Shown here in pieces: positions 20,142 to 27,696 of a stretch of 64,000 bases of DNA; position 1 is the stretch's first letter, and each line of letters opens with the position of its first letter. The translations under genes and the position numbers were made by a program. Source of the stretch: Halanaerobiales bacterium (GTDB taxonomy: Bacteria; Bacillota; Halanaerobiia; Halanaerobiales; Halanaerobiaceae); contig JADQBT010000002.1 in assembly GCA_016278485.1 (NCBI GenBank), positions 229,601 through 293,600 of the forward strand. The letters are read 5' to 3'. The notes below the pieces were generated by a model that made no database searches, was not told the DNA's origin, and worked only from the letters and a program-made list of their open reading frames with translations.

Positions 20142-20615
20142 TTAGTGTTTTTCTACTTTACGAGCTCCATTATCTCGAAAAATTTGCTCAACATCGTCAG
20201 TTCGGTTATTAGTATCAACCAGAGCCAAAATAGCACCTGATTTTACTTCATTTTCATAATCTTCTCCTCTTTCTTTTGGAACTCCAGCATCTACCAAACT
20301 ACCTGTTAAGCCACCAGCTGCTACTCCAGACAGTCCTGCAGCTATGGGTCCTGCTGCAAGAATCGGACCAAGCCCTGGAATTGTTAGAGCTCCTGCGCCA
20401 GCAAGTAACCCGGCAATTCCACCAATAGTCCCTCCTGTTGTTGCACCAGTTGACATTTCCGTTGCATTAAAACCTTCATCCTGATTATTATCGCCGACAC
20501 TATCTTCTTTTGCAACAATAGAGATTTTTTCACTAGAAATATTTTTGTTACGTACTTCATTAACTGCTTTTTCAGCATTCTCATGACTATCAAATACCCC
20601 TATAATTCTGGACAA
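20142..20615 (-). CDS. General stress protein 17M-like protein with glycine-rich core
   Basis: A 157-residue protein. The N-terminal part (IIGVFDSHENAEKAVNEV) resembles the YflT/GSP17M domain. The middle is a glycine/alanine-rich stretch (about residues 57-108) with hydrophobic character, like proteins that associate with membranes or fold as glycine-zippers. The C-terminus SGAILALVDTNN resembles the second half of the same ferredoxin-like fold. The start is a TTG (20615) with a strong AAGGAGGT at proper distance. Role in stress is inferred from family only. It follows dut by 67 bp and has its own terminator. Confidence 0.75.
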   Translation of the reverse strand: MSRIIGVFDSHENAEKAVNEVRNKNISSEKISIVAKEDSVGDNNQDEGFNATEMSTGATTGGTIGGIAGLLAGAGALTIPGLGPILAAGPIAAGLSGVAAGGLTGSLVDAGVPKERGEDYENEVKSGAILALVDTNNRTDDVEQIFRDNGARKVEKH

Positions 20616-20682
20616 ATTTAATAACCTCCTTTTTTATTTGTTCAAAAGTTAGTTTGACCAGAATCAACAAAAATATACATGT

Positions 20683-21114
20683 TTACTTGCCAGTATGACC
20701 AAACCCGCCTGCAGATCGATTAGACTCTGGTAAAGAATCAACTTCTTCCCATTCAACACTAATAGTACGATGAAGTATAAGCTGGGCTATTCTATCACCA
20801 TGTTTAATTTTAAAATCATCTTTACCGTGATTAATTAAGATAACTCCTATTTCTCCCCGATAACCAGGGTCGATAACTCCATCAGCATTTAAAACAGTTA
20901 TACCATGTTTTAAAGCTAGTCCACTTCTAGGATAAACAAAACCACCATAACCTGGTGGAATTGAAATCATCAAACCGGTTTTAATTAATCGATAATCATT
21001 CTTTTTTATAATACAATCTTCTGCTGCATGTAAATCCAGCCCAGCATCTTCACCAAAATGTTGATATGCAGGTAAAGGCACTGTTCTATCAATTCGTTTA
21101 ATATTTATTTTCAT
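20683..21114 (-). CDS. dut: Deoxyuridine 5'-triphosphate nucleotidohydrolase
   Basis: A 143-residue trimeric dUTPase that hydrolyses dUTP to dUMP, which keeps uracil out of DNA and supplies dTMP synthesis. All five motifs are visible: AGLDLHA, PRSGLA, GVIDPGYRGEI, GDRIAQLIL and the C-terminal arm RSAGGFGHTGK. The ATG at 21114 follows AGAGGTG; the GTG at 21123 is part of that site. It lies 11 bp after the deacetylase stop, so it may be co-transcribed. Confidence 0.96.
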   Translation of the reverse strand: MKINIKRIDRTVPLPAYQHFGEDAGLDLHAAEDCIIKKNDYRLIKTGLMISIPPGYGGFVYPRSGLALKHGITVLNADGVIDPGYRGEIGVILINHGKDDFKIKHGDRIAQLILHRTISVEWEEVDSLPESNRSAGGFGHTGK

Positions 21115-21125
21115 TTTGATCACCT

Positions 21126-21821
21126 CTAATTATTATTTGATGTTAATAGGTTATTAATAGTAGAAAATTTAAATCCTTTCTCTTTTACAGTAGATATTAT
21201 ACCAGATAAAGCCTTTACAGTAACTGCAGTAGGATGTATTAAAATAATACCACCATCATCAATCTTCTGATTTACACGTTGTACAATTACTTCAGGAGCA
21301 GGTCTTTGCCAATCTATTGTATCAGCAGACCACATAATTGGTCGATAACCAATATTACTTACAATCCTAGCAATTCTACTATTCATCTCACCATAGGGTG
21401 GAGCAAATAAATTAGTTTTATAACCAGTTAATTGATAAATTAAATTTTCATTTTTCCTAATCAGGTCAGTTAATTGACGTTCATCTAAATTAGTAAGATG
21501 AACATGTTGATACCCATGATTACCTATCTCATGACCAGAATTATATATCCTTTTTAATAGTTGTTGATTTTTTTCTACCCATTTTCCAGTCACAAAAAAT
21601 GTTGCTTTGATTTGATATGCATCCATAATTTCGAGCATAGCAGGAATGTATTCACTTCCCCAATCTACATTAATTGTTAGGGAGACTTTGTTTCTGCCAG
21701 TTGGCCCATGATAAACAGGATTTTGATTAAATTGCATCACTGGCATTACTAATTCTGTGGCAGAAAAGCTAATAAAAATACCTATTAAAAGACCTATATA
21801 TATAACCTTTCTTCCAGTCAT
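21126..21821 (-). CDS. Polysaccharide deacetylase-like protein with altered motifs
   Basis: A 231-residue NodB-fold protein with an N-terminal membrane anchor or signal peptide (about residues 5-25). The zinc motif is kept as NHGYQHVHL. Motif 1 reads LTINVDWG where its neighbour has LTLDGTWG, so the expected catalytic-base Asp is Asn. Motif 3 reads APPYGEMN instead of RPPYGE. Motif 4 DTIDW and motif 5 ILIHP are present. It may be a weakened or non-catalytic paralogue. The start overlaps the stop of the upstream deacetylase gene by 4 bp, as in a tandem duplication. Confidence 0.82.
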   Translation of the reverse strand: MTGRKVIYIGLLIGIFISFSATELVMPVMQFNQNPVYHGPTGRNKVSLTINVDWGSEYIPAMLEIMDAYQIKATFFVTGKWVEKNQQLLKRIYNSGHEIGNHGYQHVHLTNLDERQLTDLIRKNENLIYQLTGYKTNLFAPPYGEMNSRIARIVSNIGYRPIMWSADTIDWQRPAPEVIVQRVNQKIDDGGIILIHPTAVTVKALSGIISTVKEKGFKFSTINNLLTSNNN

Positions 21822-22588
21822 TTTATATTCACCTGCAATCCGTTGTGTGAATATATTTTATAATTATTTTTATAAATTAACTCAGATAGATGAACTAGTT
21901 CAAATTCTTTTTTAAGTTCAGGTATTAGTTTTTCTAAAGCTGGTAGTGTATCTGGTGCATTATTATGCATTAATATTATATCACCAGAAGAGATATTATT
22001 TTTTACTCTATTATAAATATAATCCACCCCCGGCTCTCGCCAATCATGTGAATCTAAACTCCACTGTACAATTTGATAACCTGCATTTCTTACTGTCTGA
22101 ACAACTCGATTATTATATTCTCCATAAGGTGGCCGAAATAATTCTGGTCTTTTACCGGTTAATTGGTATATTAAATCAGATGTGCTTTCCAGTTCTTCTA
22201 TAATCTCATCCTTACTTAATTGATTTAAATGAGGATGTGTAAAAGTATGATTACCAATCTCATGCCCAGCAGCTGCTATTTTTTTTACTAAATCAGGATA
22301 TTTTTTTAACCAATAGCCAGCAAAGAAAAACGTAACCTTGACATCTTCATTCTTAAAAAGATTAAGTAATTGCTCAGTATACTCTGCCCCCCAAGTTCCA
22401 TCAAGTGTTAAGGCTATCTTTTTATCATCCCTGTCTACTTTATAAATAGGTACTAGGCGGTTTTCACCAGCTGTTAAAGCCAAATAATTATTGCTTCCTG
22501 TCATATAACCTGCTATAAAACTAATAAATATTATTAATAAAAAAAGGATGCCAAAAATCTTTTTATTAATAAAATAAAATTTAGACAT
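21818..22588 (-). CDS. Polysaccharide deacetylase, sporulation PdaB-like
   Basis: A 256-residue NodB-domain protein with an N-terminal membrane span (about residues 10-29). Motifs: LTLDGTWGAEY (1), NHTFTHPHLN with the metal histidines (2), FRPPYGEYN (3), SLDSHDW (4) and ILMHNN (5). The WG-type motif 1 and overall length resemble PdaB, a sporulation protein of endospore formers, rather than the TFDDG deacetylases. The enzymatic reaction would be deacetylation of cell-wall or cortex glycan, but PdaB-type activity is not established. GAGGTG precedes the ATG. It is divergent from the CwlD-like amidase. Confidence 0.85.
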   Translation of the reverse strand: MSKFYFINKKIFGILFLLIIFISFIAGYMTGSNNYLALTAGENRLVPIYKVDRDDKKIALTLDGTWGAEYTEQLLNLFKNEDVKVTFFFAGYWLKKYPDLVKKIAAAGHEIGNHTFTHPHLNQLSKDEIIEELESTSDLIYQLTGKRPELFRPPYGEYNNRVVQTVRNAGYQIVQWSLDSHDWREPGVDYIYNRVKNNISSGDIILMHNNAPDTLPALEKLIPELKKEFELVHLSELIYKNNYKIYSHNGLQVNIK

Positions 22589-22620
22589 CTAATACACCTC
22601 ACATATTAATTTCTAAGATA

Positions 22621-22648
22621 AATGTATGTGAAAAAGAATAGATTATTC
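22621..22648 (-). promoter_or_regulatory. Possible sigma-E-type (sporulation) promoter before the PdaB-like gene
   Basis: On the minus strand GAATAAT (22648-22642) and CATACATT (22628-22621) are separated by 13 bp. They resemble the sigma-E boxes of Bacillus (about KMATATT and CATACANT). The position, about 32 bp before the ATG, fits. The match is by eye and such AT-rich motifs occur by chance. Confidence 0.35.
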
Positions 22649-22708
22649 TAACTTAGAGATAGTTTTAATATATATTTAATGCATGACTCGTTTGAAAGGA
22701 TGATAAAT

Positions 22709-23398
22709 TTGTATATATTAATAGACCAGAAAAGAAAAAAAATAATTATTATTTTGCTATTCTTTTTAATTGCTCTTCTCTTATTAATATTTATTAAATC
22801 TACTAATAATGAATTAGCAGTTTACGGAACAGGTAGTTTCCGGATAATTGTTGACCCAGGTCATGGTAGTATTGATACGGGGACTCATTTTAATGGTTTA
22901 TATGAAAAAGACATCAATCTAAAGTTAGCCCGTATTTTAACAGTTAAGCTTAAAGAAAATAATATAAGAACTGCCATGACCAGAAATGAAGATCAATTAT
23001 ATAAAGATAGTCGTAACAAAGATCTCAAGAGACGTCCAACTTTGACGGGAAAGTTAAAAACTGATCTATTTATTAGTCTGCATGTAAATCAATATCATAC
23101 TTCACAACCATCAGGATCACAAATTTTTTATAAAACAAACTCTGACAAAAGTAAATTATTAGCTAAAACAATATTAAAATATCTAATAAAGATAAGGCCA
23201 GAAAATGATCGTGAGATTACTCCAGGTAATTATTATGTATTAAATCAAGCTGATTGCCCTGCTGTATTAATCGAGATAGGTTTTATTTCCAGTCCAATCG
23301 ACAGACAACTGTTAACAGATAATAAATATTTAGAAAAAATGGCCAATGCAATCACAGCAGGTATTATTGAATACTTAAAAACTAATTTTTACAATTAG
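22709..23398 (+). CDS. N-acetylmuramoyl-L-alanine amidase, CwlD-like
   Basis: A 229-residue amidase_3 protein. After an N-terminal membrane span come the zinc motifs IIVDPGHGSIDTG, GLYEKDINLKLA (Glu ligand), SLHVNQY (His ligand) and the catalytic Glu in VLIEIGFISS. CwlD removes peptide stems so that muramic lactam can form in the spore cortex; length and single-domain layout agree. The start is uncertain: AAAGG at 22695-22699 is spaced for the TTG at 22709, while in-frame ATGs at 22700 and 22679 touch or precede that site. Divergent from the deacetylases, convergent with the SleB-like gene. Confidence 0.88.
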   Translation: MYILIDQKRKKIIIILLFFLIALLLLIFIKSTNNELAVYGTGSFRIIVDPGHGSIDTGTHFNGLYEKDINLKLARILTVKLKENNIRTAMTRNEDQLYKDSRNKDLKRRPTLTGKLKTDLFISLHVNQYHTSQPSGSQIFYKTNSDKSKLLAKTILKYLIKIRPENDREITPGNYYVLNQADCPAVLIEIGFISSPIDRQLLTDNKYLEKMANAITAGIIEYLKTNFYN

Positions 23399-23408
23399 AG
23401 AAGAAAAA

Positions 23409-23433
23409 GACTGGATCAAATTAAGATCCAGTC
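23409..23433. terminator. Bidirectional terminator between amidase and SleB-like gene
   Basis: GACTGGATC (23409-23417) pairs with GATCCAGTC (23425-23433) over a 7-nt loop. The minus strand continues TTTTTCTTC, a good U-run that ends the rpsO-pnp-sleB unit; the plus side has only a short AT tail. Confidence 0.85.
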
Positions 23434-23438
23434 ATTAT

Positions 23439-24365
23439 CTATTTAGTAAAAACATGATCTCCAATCGTTACAACTAATTTCCGACCATCAAACCAACCAG
23501 TATTTGTAGCAGTCTCAGGATTATAAAAGTATAAGGAACCCATGGTAGGATCTTGACCGTTTAAAGCTGCTCTAGCTGCTTTATAAGAAGTACTATTTGG
23601 TCTAAGATTTATCTGCCCATCACCAACAGCAGAAAATTGTCTGTTTTGATAAACAACTTCAGTAATTGTATCAGGAAAGTAGTCACTTAATACACGATTT
23701 ATAATGACAGCACCTACTGCAACTTGACCTACATAAGGTTCACCTCTTGCCTCACCATGAATAGCTCGAGCAAGTACATTAAGTTGACTCTGATTTACAG
23801 TACGTTGAAGAACTTGTCTTTTAGAAAGATTATTAACAGGTAGCCAGATTTGATCACCTGTTCTAATAATACTATCTTGCATTTCATTAACTGCCATAAG
23901 TACCCCAATTGAAGTATTAAAAGCTCTCGCAAGATCAAAAAGTGTATCACCCTGACCCACATGATATTGGATCATTTTACTTTTAGGAATATTTACTTTA
24001 GGAATTTTCATGCCTGGATTAATCTGAACAGAATAATTATTCCCTATATCTAATTGAAAGTTGTTCATAATTTCTTCAGTATCTCGATATAATTGCAGGC
24101 CCCAATTTGGATTGTTGGAATCGTCATTATTTCTTTTCGGAATCACTAGTTCATCTCCAACTTTAATCCAGTGCTCCTTACCAATATTATTTAAATTTTT
24201 TATTTCTTGAACTGTTACACCATAATCTTCTGCAATTTCAGAAAGCGTATCACCTGACTGAACAACATATATTAAAGTAAACTCTGGCCCAGCAAATGAG
24301 ACAGAAGGACTGAGCAATATAAATAATGTCAATAAGAAAAAACTATAAATATAAATCTTTTTCAT
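23439..24365 (-). CDS. Cell wall hydrolase with two LysM repeats and a SleB-type domain
   Basis: A 308-residue exported protein. It has a signal peptide (about 1-25, ending SVSFAG), LysM 1 (about 33-76, YVVQSGDTLSEIAEDYG), LysM 2 (about 134-178, YHVGQGDTLFDLARAFN) and then a Hydrolase_2 domain (ARAIHGEARGEPYVGQVAVG). The Glu in HGEARGEP is the likely catalytic residue. SleB/CwlJ proteins digest spore cortex at germination, but LysM-SleB proteins also act on vegetative wall. It starts 3 bp after the helicase stop and closes the rpsO-pnp-nfo unit. Confidence 0.88.
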   Translation of the reverse strand: MKKIYIYSFFLLTLFILLSPSVSFAGPEFTLIYVVQSGDTLSEIAEDYGVTVQEIKNLNNIGKEHWIKVGDELVIPKRNNDDSNNPNWGLQLYRDTEEIMNNFQLDIGNNYSVQINPGMKIPKVNIPKSKMIQYHVGQGDTLFDLARAFNTSIGVLMAVNEMQDSIIRTGDQIWLPVNNLSKRQVLQRTVNQSQLNVLARAIHGEARGEPYVGQVAVGAVIINRVLSDYFPDTITEVVYQNRQFSAVGDGQINLRPNSTSYKAARAALNGQDPTMGSLYFYNPETATNTGWFDGRKLVVTIGDHVFTK

Positions 24366-24368
24366 AAA

Positions 24369-26831
24369 TCAGACCTCCTCCATCTTTCCAATATGTTTTT
24401 CCATAATATTTAAAGGCATTTTTCTAACTGGACAACCTGCAGGTAAAGAGTTTAAAAATTGTTTACCATAACTTTTGCTTAATACTCGTTTATCAAATAA
24501 AATTATAACTCCATGATCATTTTTAGATCTAATTAATCTACCAAATCCTTGTTTAAATCGTATAACTGACTTTGGTAAAGAATAATTATAAAAAGGATTT
24601 AAGCCTTGACTTTTAAGTAAATTTTCTCTAGCCTTAGCCAATGGTTCGCCAGGTACTGGAAAAGGCAATTTAATCATTATTACATATTTCAAATCATCCC
24701 CAGGAATATCTACACCTTCCCAAAAACTTGCAGTTCCAAAAATTATTTGCTTTGAACGCTCTTTAAATTTTTCCATTATATATCTTCTAGTAAATTTACC
24801 TTGTGCCAGGATGGTACTACCAACACTCTTGGCTAATTTTTTATCTAGCGCTTCATAAACCTCGTTTAACATTTGATAAGAAGTAAATAAAACCATAACA
24901 TTTCCACTTACAATCATTAATATTTTCTCTAAATACTTTATAACATCTCTTAAAAATTGATTTGAACCCGGTTCTGATATCTGAGCTGGAATAATTAATT
25001 CTGCCTGCTGCGAATAATCAAAAGGCGAATTAACAATCAATTCATCAGCATTTACTAAACCTGTATCCCGTTTAATGAAATCAAATTTTGCGTCAACTGC
25101 CAAAGTTGCAGATGTTAAAACTGTATTCTCCATTTTTGACCAGATTAAATCAGGTAGCAAATCACCTACTTTAAGTGGTGCTGATTTTTGCATAACTTGA
25201 TATGATTTTTTCTGATAATTTTTTTCTAACCAATAAACATAATCTGGCTTATCTGTTAAAATATTAAATTCTATCCTTTTATTTAAATCTTGTCCTCTTT
25301 TTATGGCTGATTCAAGTTCCATTGCATACTCATCATTTGTTAACTCAGTATCTTCATATAAAAAGTCATAAATTTGTTGCATAAAAAAAGTAGCATTATT
25401 TAGAAAACCCTGTAGCTTATCAGCTGTCAAATTAAAACTTTCCCATTCACTACTAGCTTTTAACTGATCGTCTACTGAAAGTTTATTCTCTTTGTTATTT
25501 GCAAAAAAACTAAGTAAATCAGAAAAATACTGTGGATATAAGTCATTTAATTTTTGTAAAACTGGAATTAACTTATGATCAACAAGTTTCAATACATCTT
25601 CTCCTGGATTATCTATAATAGTTATATCTTCTCTAATCTTACTAACAAGTGAATGTTTTTTTCCATGCAGTCTTTCCAACCATTTTTCTAATAAAGATTG
25701 CCAAAAATCATATCCTAAATGCTGGGTAGCTATTTCTTCAAAATTATGGGCTTCGTCAATAATTTGATGGTGATATTCTGGCAAAATACCTCTATCAGTT
25801 AGACCAGTATCCTTTTTTAATCTGACATCTGACATAAGTAGATGATGATTTACAACTAAAAGATTAGCCTGATAAATTTCTTTTCTGGCCTGCATAAAAT
25901 AACATTTTTTAAAATAAGGACACGCCATTTTTAAACAAAGATCACTTTCAGCACAAATTTTTTCCCACAAACTATGATTAATGCTAAAATTAATCTCTGA
26001 TTTTTCTCCACTAGCAGTATCATCCACCCAATCTAACAAATTATCTATTTGTTCTGCTTCTCCGTCAATTGCTGTTTTGCCACTAAGAAATCTTTTTTTG
26101 AAGTTTTCAAATTTTCTTAAACATAAATAATTTGATCTTCCTTTGACTAAAACAGCTCTAAATTCAAAAGGAAGTATTTTTGCAAGTAAAACTAGGTCCT
26201 TATTAATTAATTGTTCCTGCAAATTGATTGTATTTGTAGAAACTATTACTTTTTCATCATTCTTAAACGACCACCAGAGAGCAGGAATTAAATATGCAAA
26301 TGATTTCCCAGTGCCTGTGCCTGCTTCTATAAACGAGTTATTCTTCATATTAAAAGATTTTATGACTCTTTCAGTTACAATAATCTGTTCATCTCTTTCA
26401 GAGAAATTAGGCAAAACTTCTTCCAACGGACCATTTTTTTTCAAATAACTCGTAATTTCTTCAGCTGATAAACTGTTGCGACTTTTTACCTCTCCTGCTT
26501 CCACTACTATATAAATATCAGTAACAGAATTATTAATAATCGCAAAGCCAATCCCATTTTGCCCCAATCTGGAAGCAAGCCTAATATCTGCAGCAGAAGG
26601 AGTTAAATCACCAGAAGGATGATTATGAATAACCATTTCTCCTGATGACAAATTATTAATTACTGCAGGTGCCATAGAGTAGTTCCCTCTGGCAAGAACT
26701 TTAACTTCCCTAAATAAAGTCTGTTCTTTATTTAATCTTGCCTGTACAAATATTTCTCTGCCATCAGCATTATTTATTTCCTCACTTAAAGAATGATGTA
26801 CTGAAGACAGAATATCTTTAACCTCTTGCAA
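24369..26831 (-). CDS. DinG-like superfamily 2 helicase with N-terminal JAMM (RadC-type) domain
   Basis: An 820-residue protein. Residues 1-115 form a RadC/JAB-like domain with an intact JAMM signature: H69-N-H71-P-S-G, then S79 and D82. A DinG/XPD-type helicase follows with Walker A EAGTGTGKS (about 169-177). Four cysteines likely hold an iron-sulfur cluster (in SNYLC, ESDLC, MACP, KKC). The DEAH box is in IIDEAHNFEE, and the C-terminal motor has SFWEGVDIPGDDL and QGFGRLIRS. Most Firmicutes DinG proteins carry an exonuclease domain there instead. The start is TTG with AGGAGG 7 nt upstream. It follows nfo by 14 bp, which supports a DNA-repair role. Confidence 0.88.
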   Translation of the reverse strand: MQEVKDILSSVHHSLSEEINNADGREIFVQARLNKEQTLFREVKVLARGNYSMAPAVINNLSSGEMVIHNHPSGDLTPSAADIRLASRLGQNGIGFAIINNSVTDIYIVVEAGEVKSRNSLSAEEITSYLKKNGPLEEVLPNFSERDEQIIVTERVIKSFNMKNNSFIEAGTGTGKSFAYLIPALWWSFKNDEKVIVSTNTINLQEQLINKDLVLLAKILPFEFRAVLVKGRSNYLCLRKFENFKKRFLSGKTAIDGEAEQIDNLLDWVDDTASGEKSEINFSINHSLWEKICAESDLCLKMACPYFKKCYFMQARKEIYQANLLVVNHHLLMSDVRLKKDTGLTDRGILPEYHHQIIDEAHNFEEIATQHLGYDFWQSLLEKWLERLHGKKHSLVSKIREDITIIDNPGEDVLKLVDHKLIPVLQKLNDLYPQYFSDLLSFFANNKENKLSVDDQLKASSEWESFNLTADKLQGFLNNATFFMQQIYDFLYEDTELTNDEYAMELESAIKRGQDLNKRIEFNILTDKPDYVYWLEKNYQKKSYQVMQKSAPLKVGDLLPDLIWSKMENTVLTSATLAVDAKFDFIKRDTGLVNADELIVNSPFDYSQQAELIIPAQISEPGSNQFLRDVIKYLEKILMIVSGNVMVLFTSYQMLNEVYEALDKKLAKSVGSTILAQGKFTRRYIMEKFKERSKQIIFGTASFWEGVDIPGDDLKYVIMIKLPFPVPGEPLAKARENLLKSQGLNPFYNYSLPKSVIRFKQGFGRLIRSKNDHGVIILFDKRVLSKSYGKQFLNSLPAGCPVRKMPLNIMEKHIGKMEEV

Positions 26832-26845
26832 AATTATCCTCCTGA

Positions 26846-27682
26846 CTAATTTCTCATTTTTTTCAATAAAACTACATCTTCATCTGGTAATTCGTCAAAC
26901 CAGGGTGTTTCTAAAATAAAAGGCTTATCTTTTAACTTAGAGTGATTGATAATAGCTTTGACAGCTTCTTTACCAATATCACCTTCTCCAATATGGGCAT
27001 GTTCATCTTTATTAGTACCAATATCATGGCGAGAATCATTAAGATGAATAACTCGCAACTTATCTAGACCAATTATTTCATCAAACTGGGTTAACATTTT
27101 ATCAAGACCAGATTTAGTATGTAGATCATAGCCGGCAGCAAAGGCATGGCAAGTATCTAGACAGATACCAACACGTTCTTTATTTACTATATTATCTAAT
27201 ATCTGCTGCAATTGTTCAAAACTCGCTCCAATACTACTCCCGGCGCCAGCAACATTTTCTAGTAACAATAAAGTTCCATTTTCTACCTGAGCCAGGACAT
27301 CATTGATAGCTTTACTAATTCTTTTAATACCATCTTCTAAACCATCACCAGTATGGCTACCCGGATGTACTACTAAGTAATCCGCTCCAATTCTTCCAGA
27401 ACGACTGTAATCAGTAATTAAGCCATCAATAGACTTCTCCCATAAATCTTCTTTAGGAGAAGCAAGATTAATCAAATAGGTAGCATGTACCACTAATGGA
27501 GAGAAATTAAATTCGGATAATTTTTGTTTGAACTTATTCACTTCTTCATCTGTTAAATTACGTGCACGCCAGCCACGTGGGTTTTTAACAAAAATCTGCA
27601 GTGAATTACAACCTATTTCTTTCGCTCTAGCCACTGCTTTATCAAGTCCGCCTGCAATTGATACATGTTTACCTAAAATCAT
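26846..27682 (-). CDS. nfo: Endonuclease IV (AP endonuclease)
   Basis: A 278-residue class II apurinic/apyrimidinic endonuclease for base-excision repair. The trinuclear-zinc ligands are spread over the TIM barrel as expected: GKHVSIAGG, VVHATYLINLAS, VVHPGSH, LLENVAG, CLDTCHAFAAGYD, HLNDSRHDIG, HAHIGEGDIG and ILETPW. The length is normal. It lies 14 bp after pnp and 14 bp before the helicase gene, in the rpsO unit. Confidence 0.96.
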   Translation of the reverse strand: MILGKHVSIAGGLDKAVARAKEIGCNSLQIFVKNPRGWRARNLTDEEVNKFKQKLSEFNFSPLVVHATYLINLASPKEDLWEKSIDGLITDYSRSGRIGADYLVVHPGSHTGDGLEDGIKRISKAINDVLAQVENGTLLLLENVAGAGSSIGASFEQLQQILDNIVNKERVGICLDTCHAFAAGYDLHTKSGLDKMLTQFDEIIGLDKLRVIHLNDSRHDIGTNKDEHAHIGEGDIGKEAVKAIINHSKLKDKPFILETPWFDELPDEDVVLLKKMRN

Positions 27683-27696
27683 ATTTTCAACTCCAG

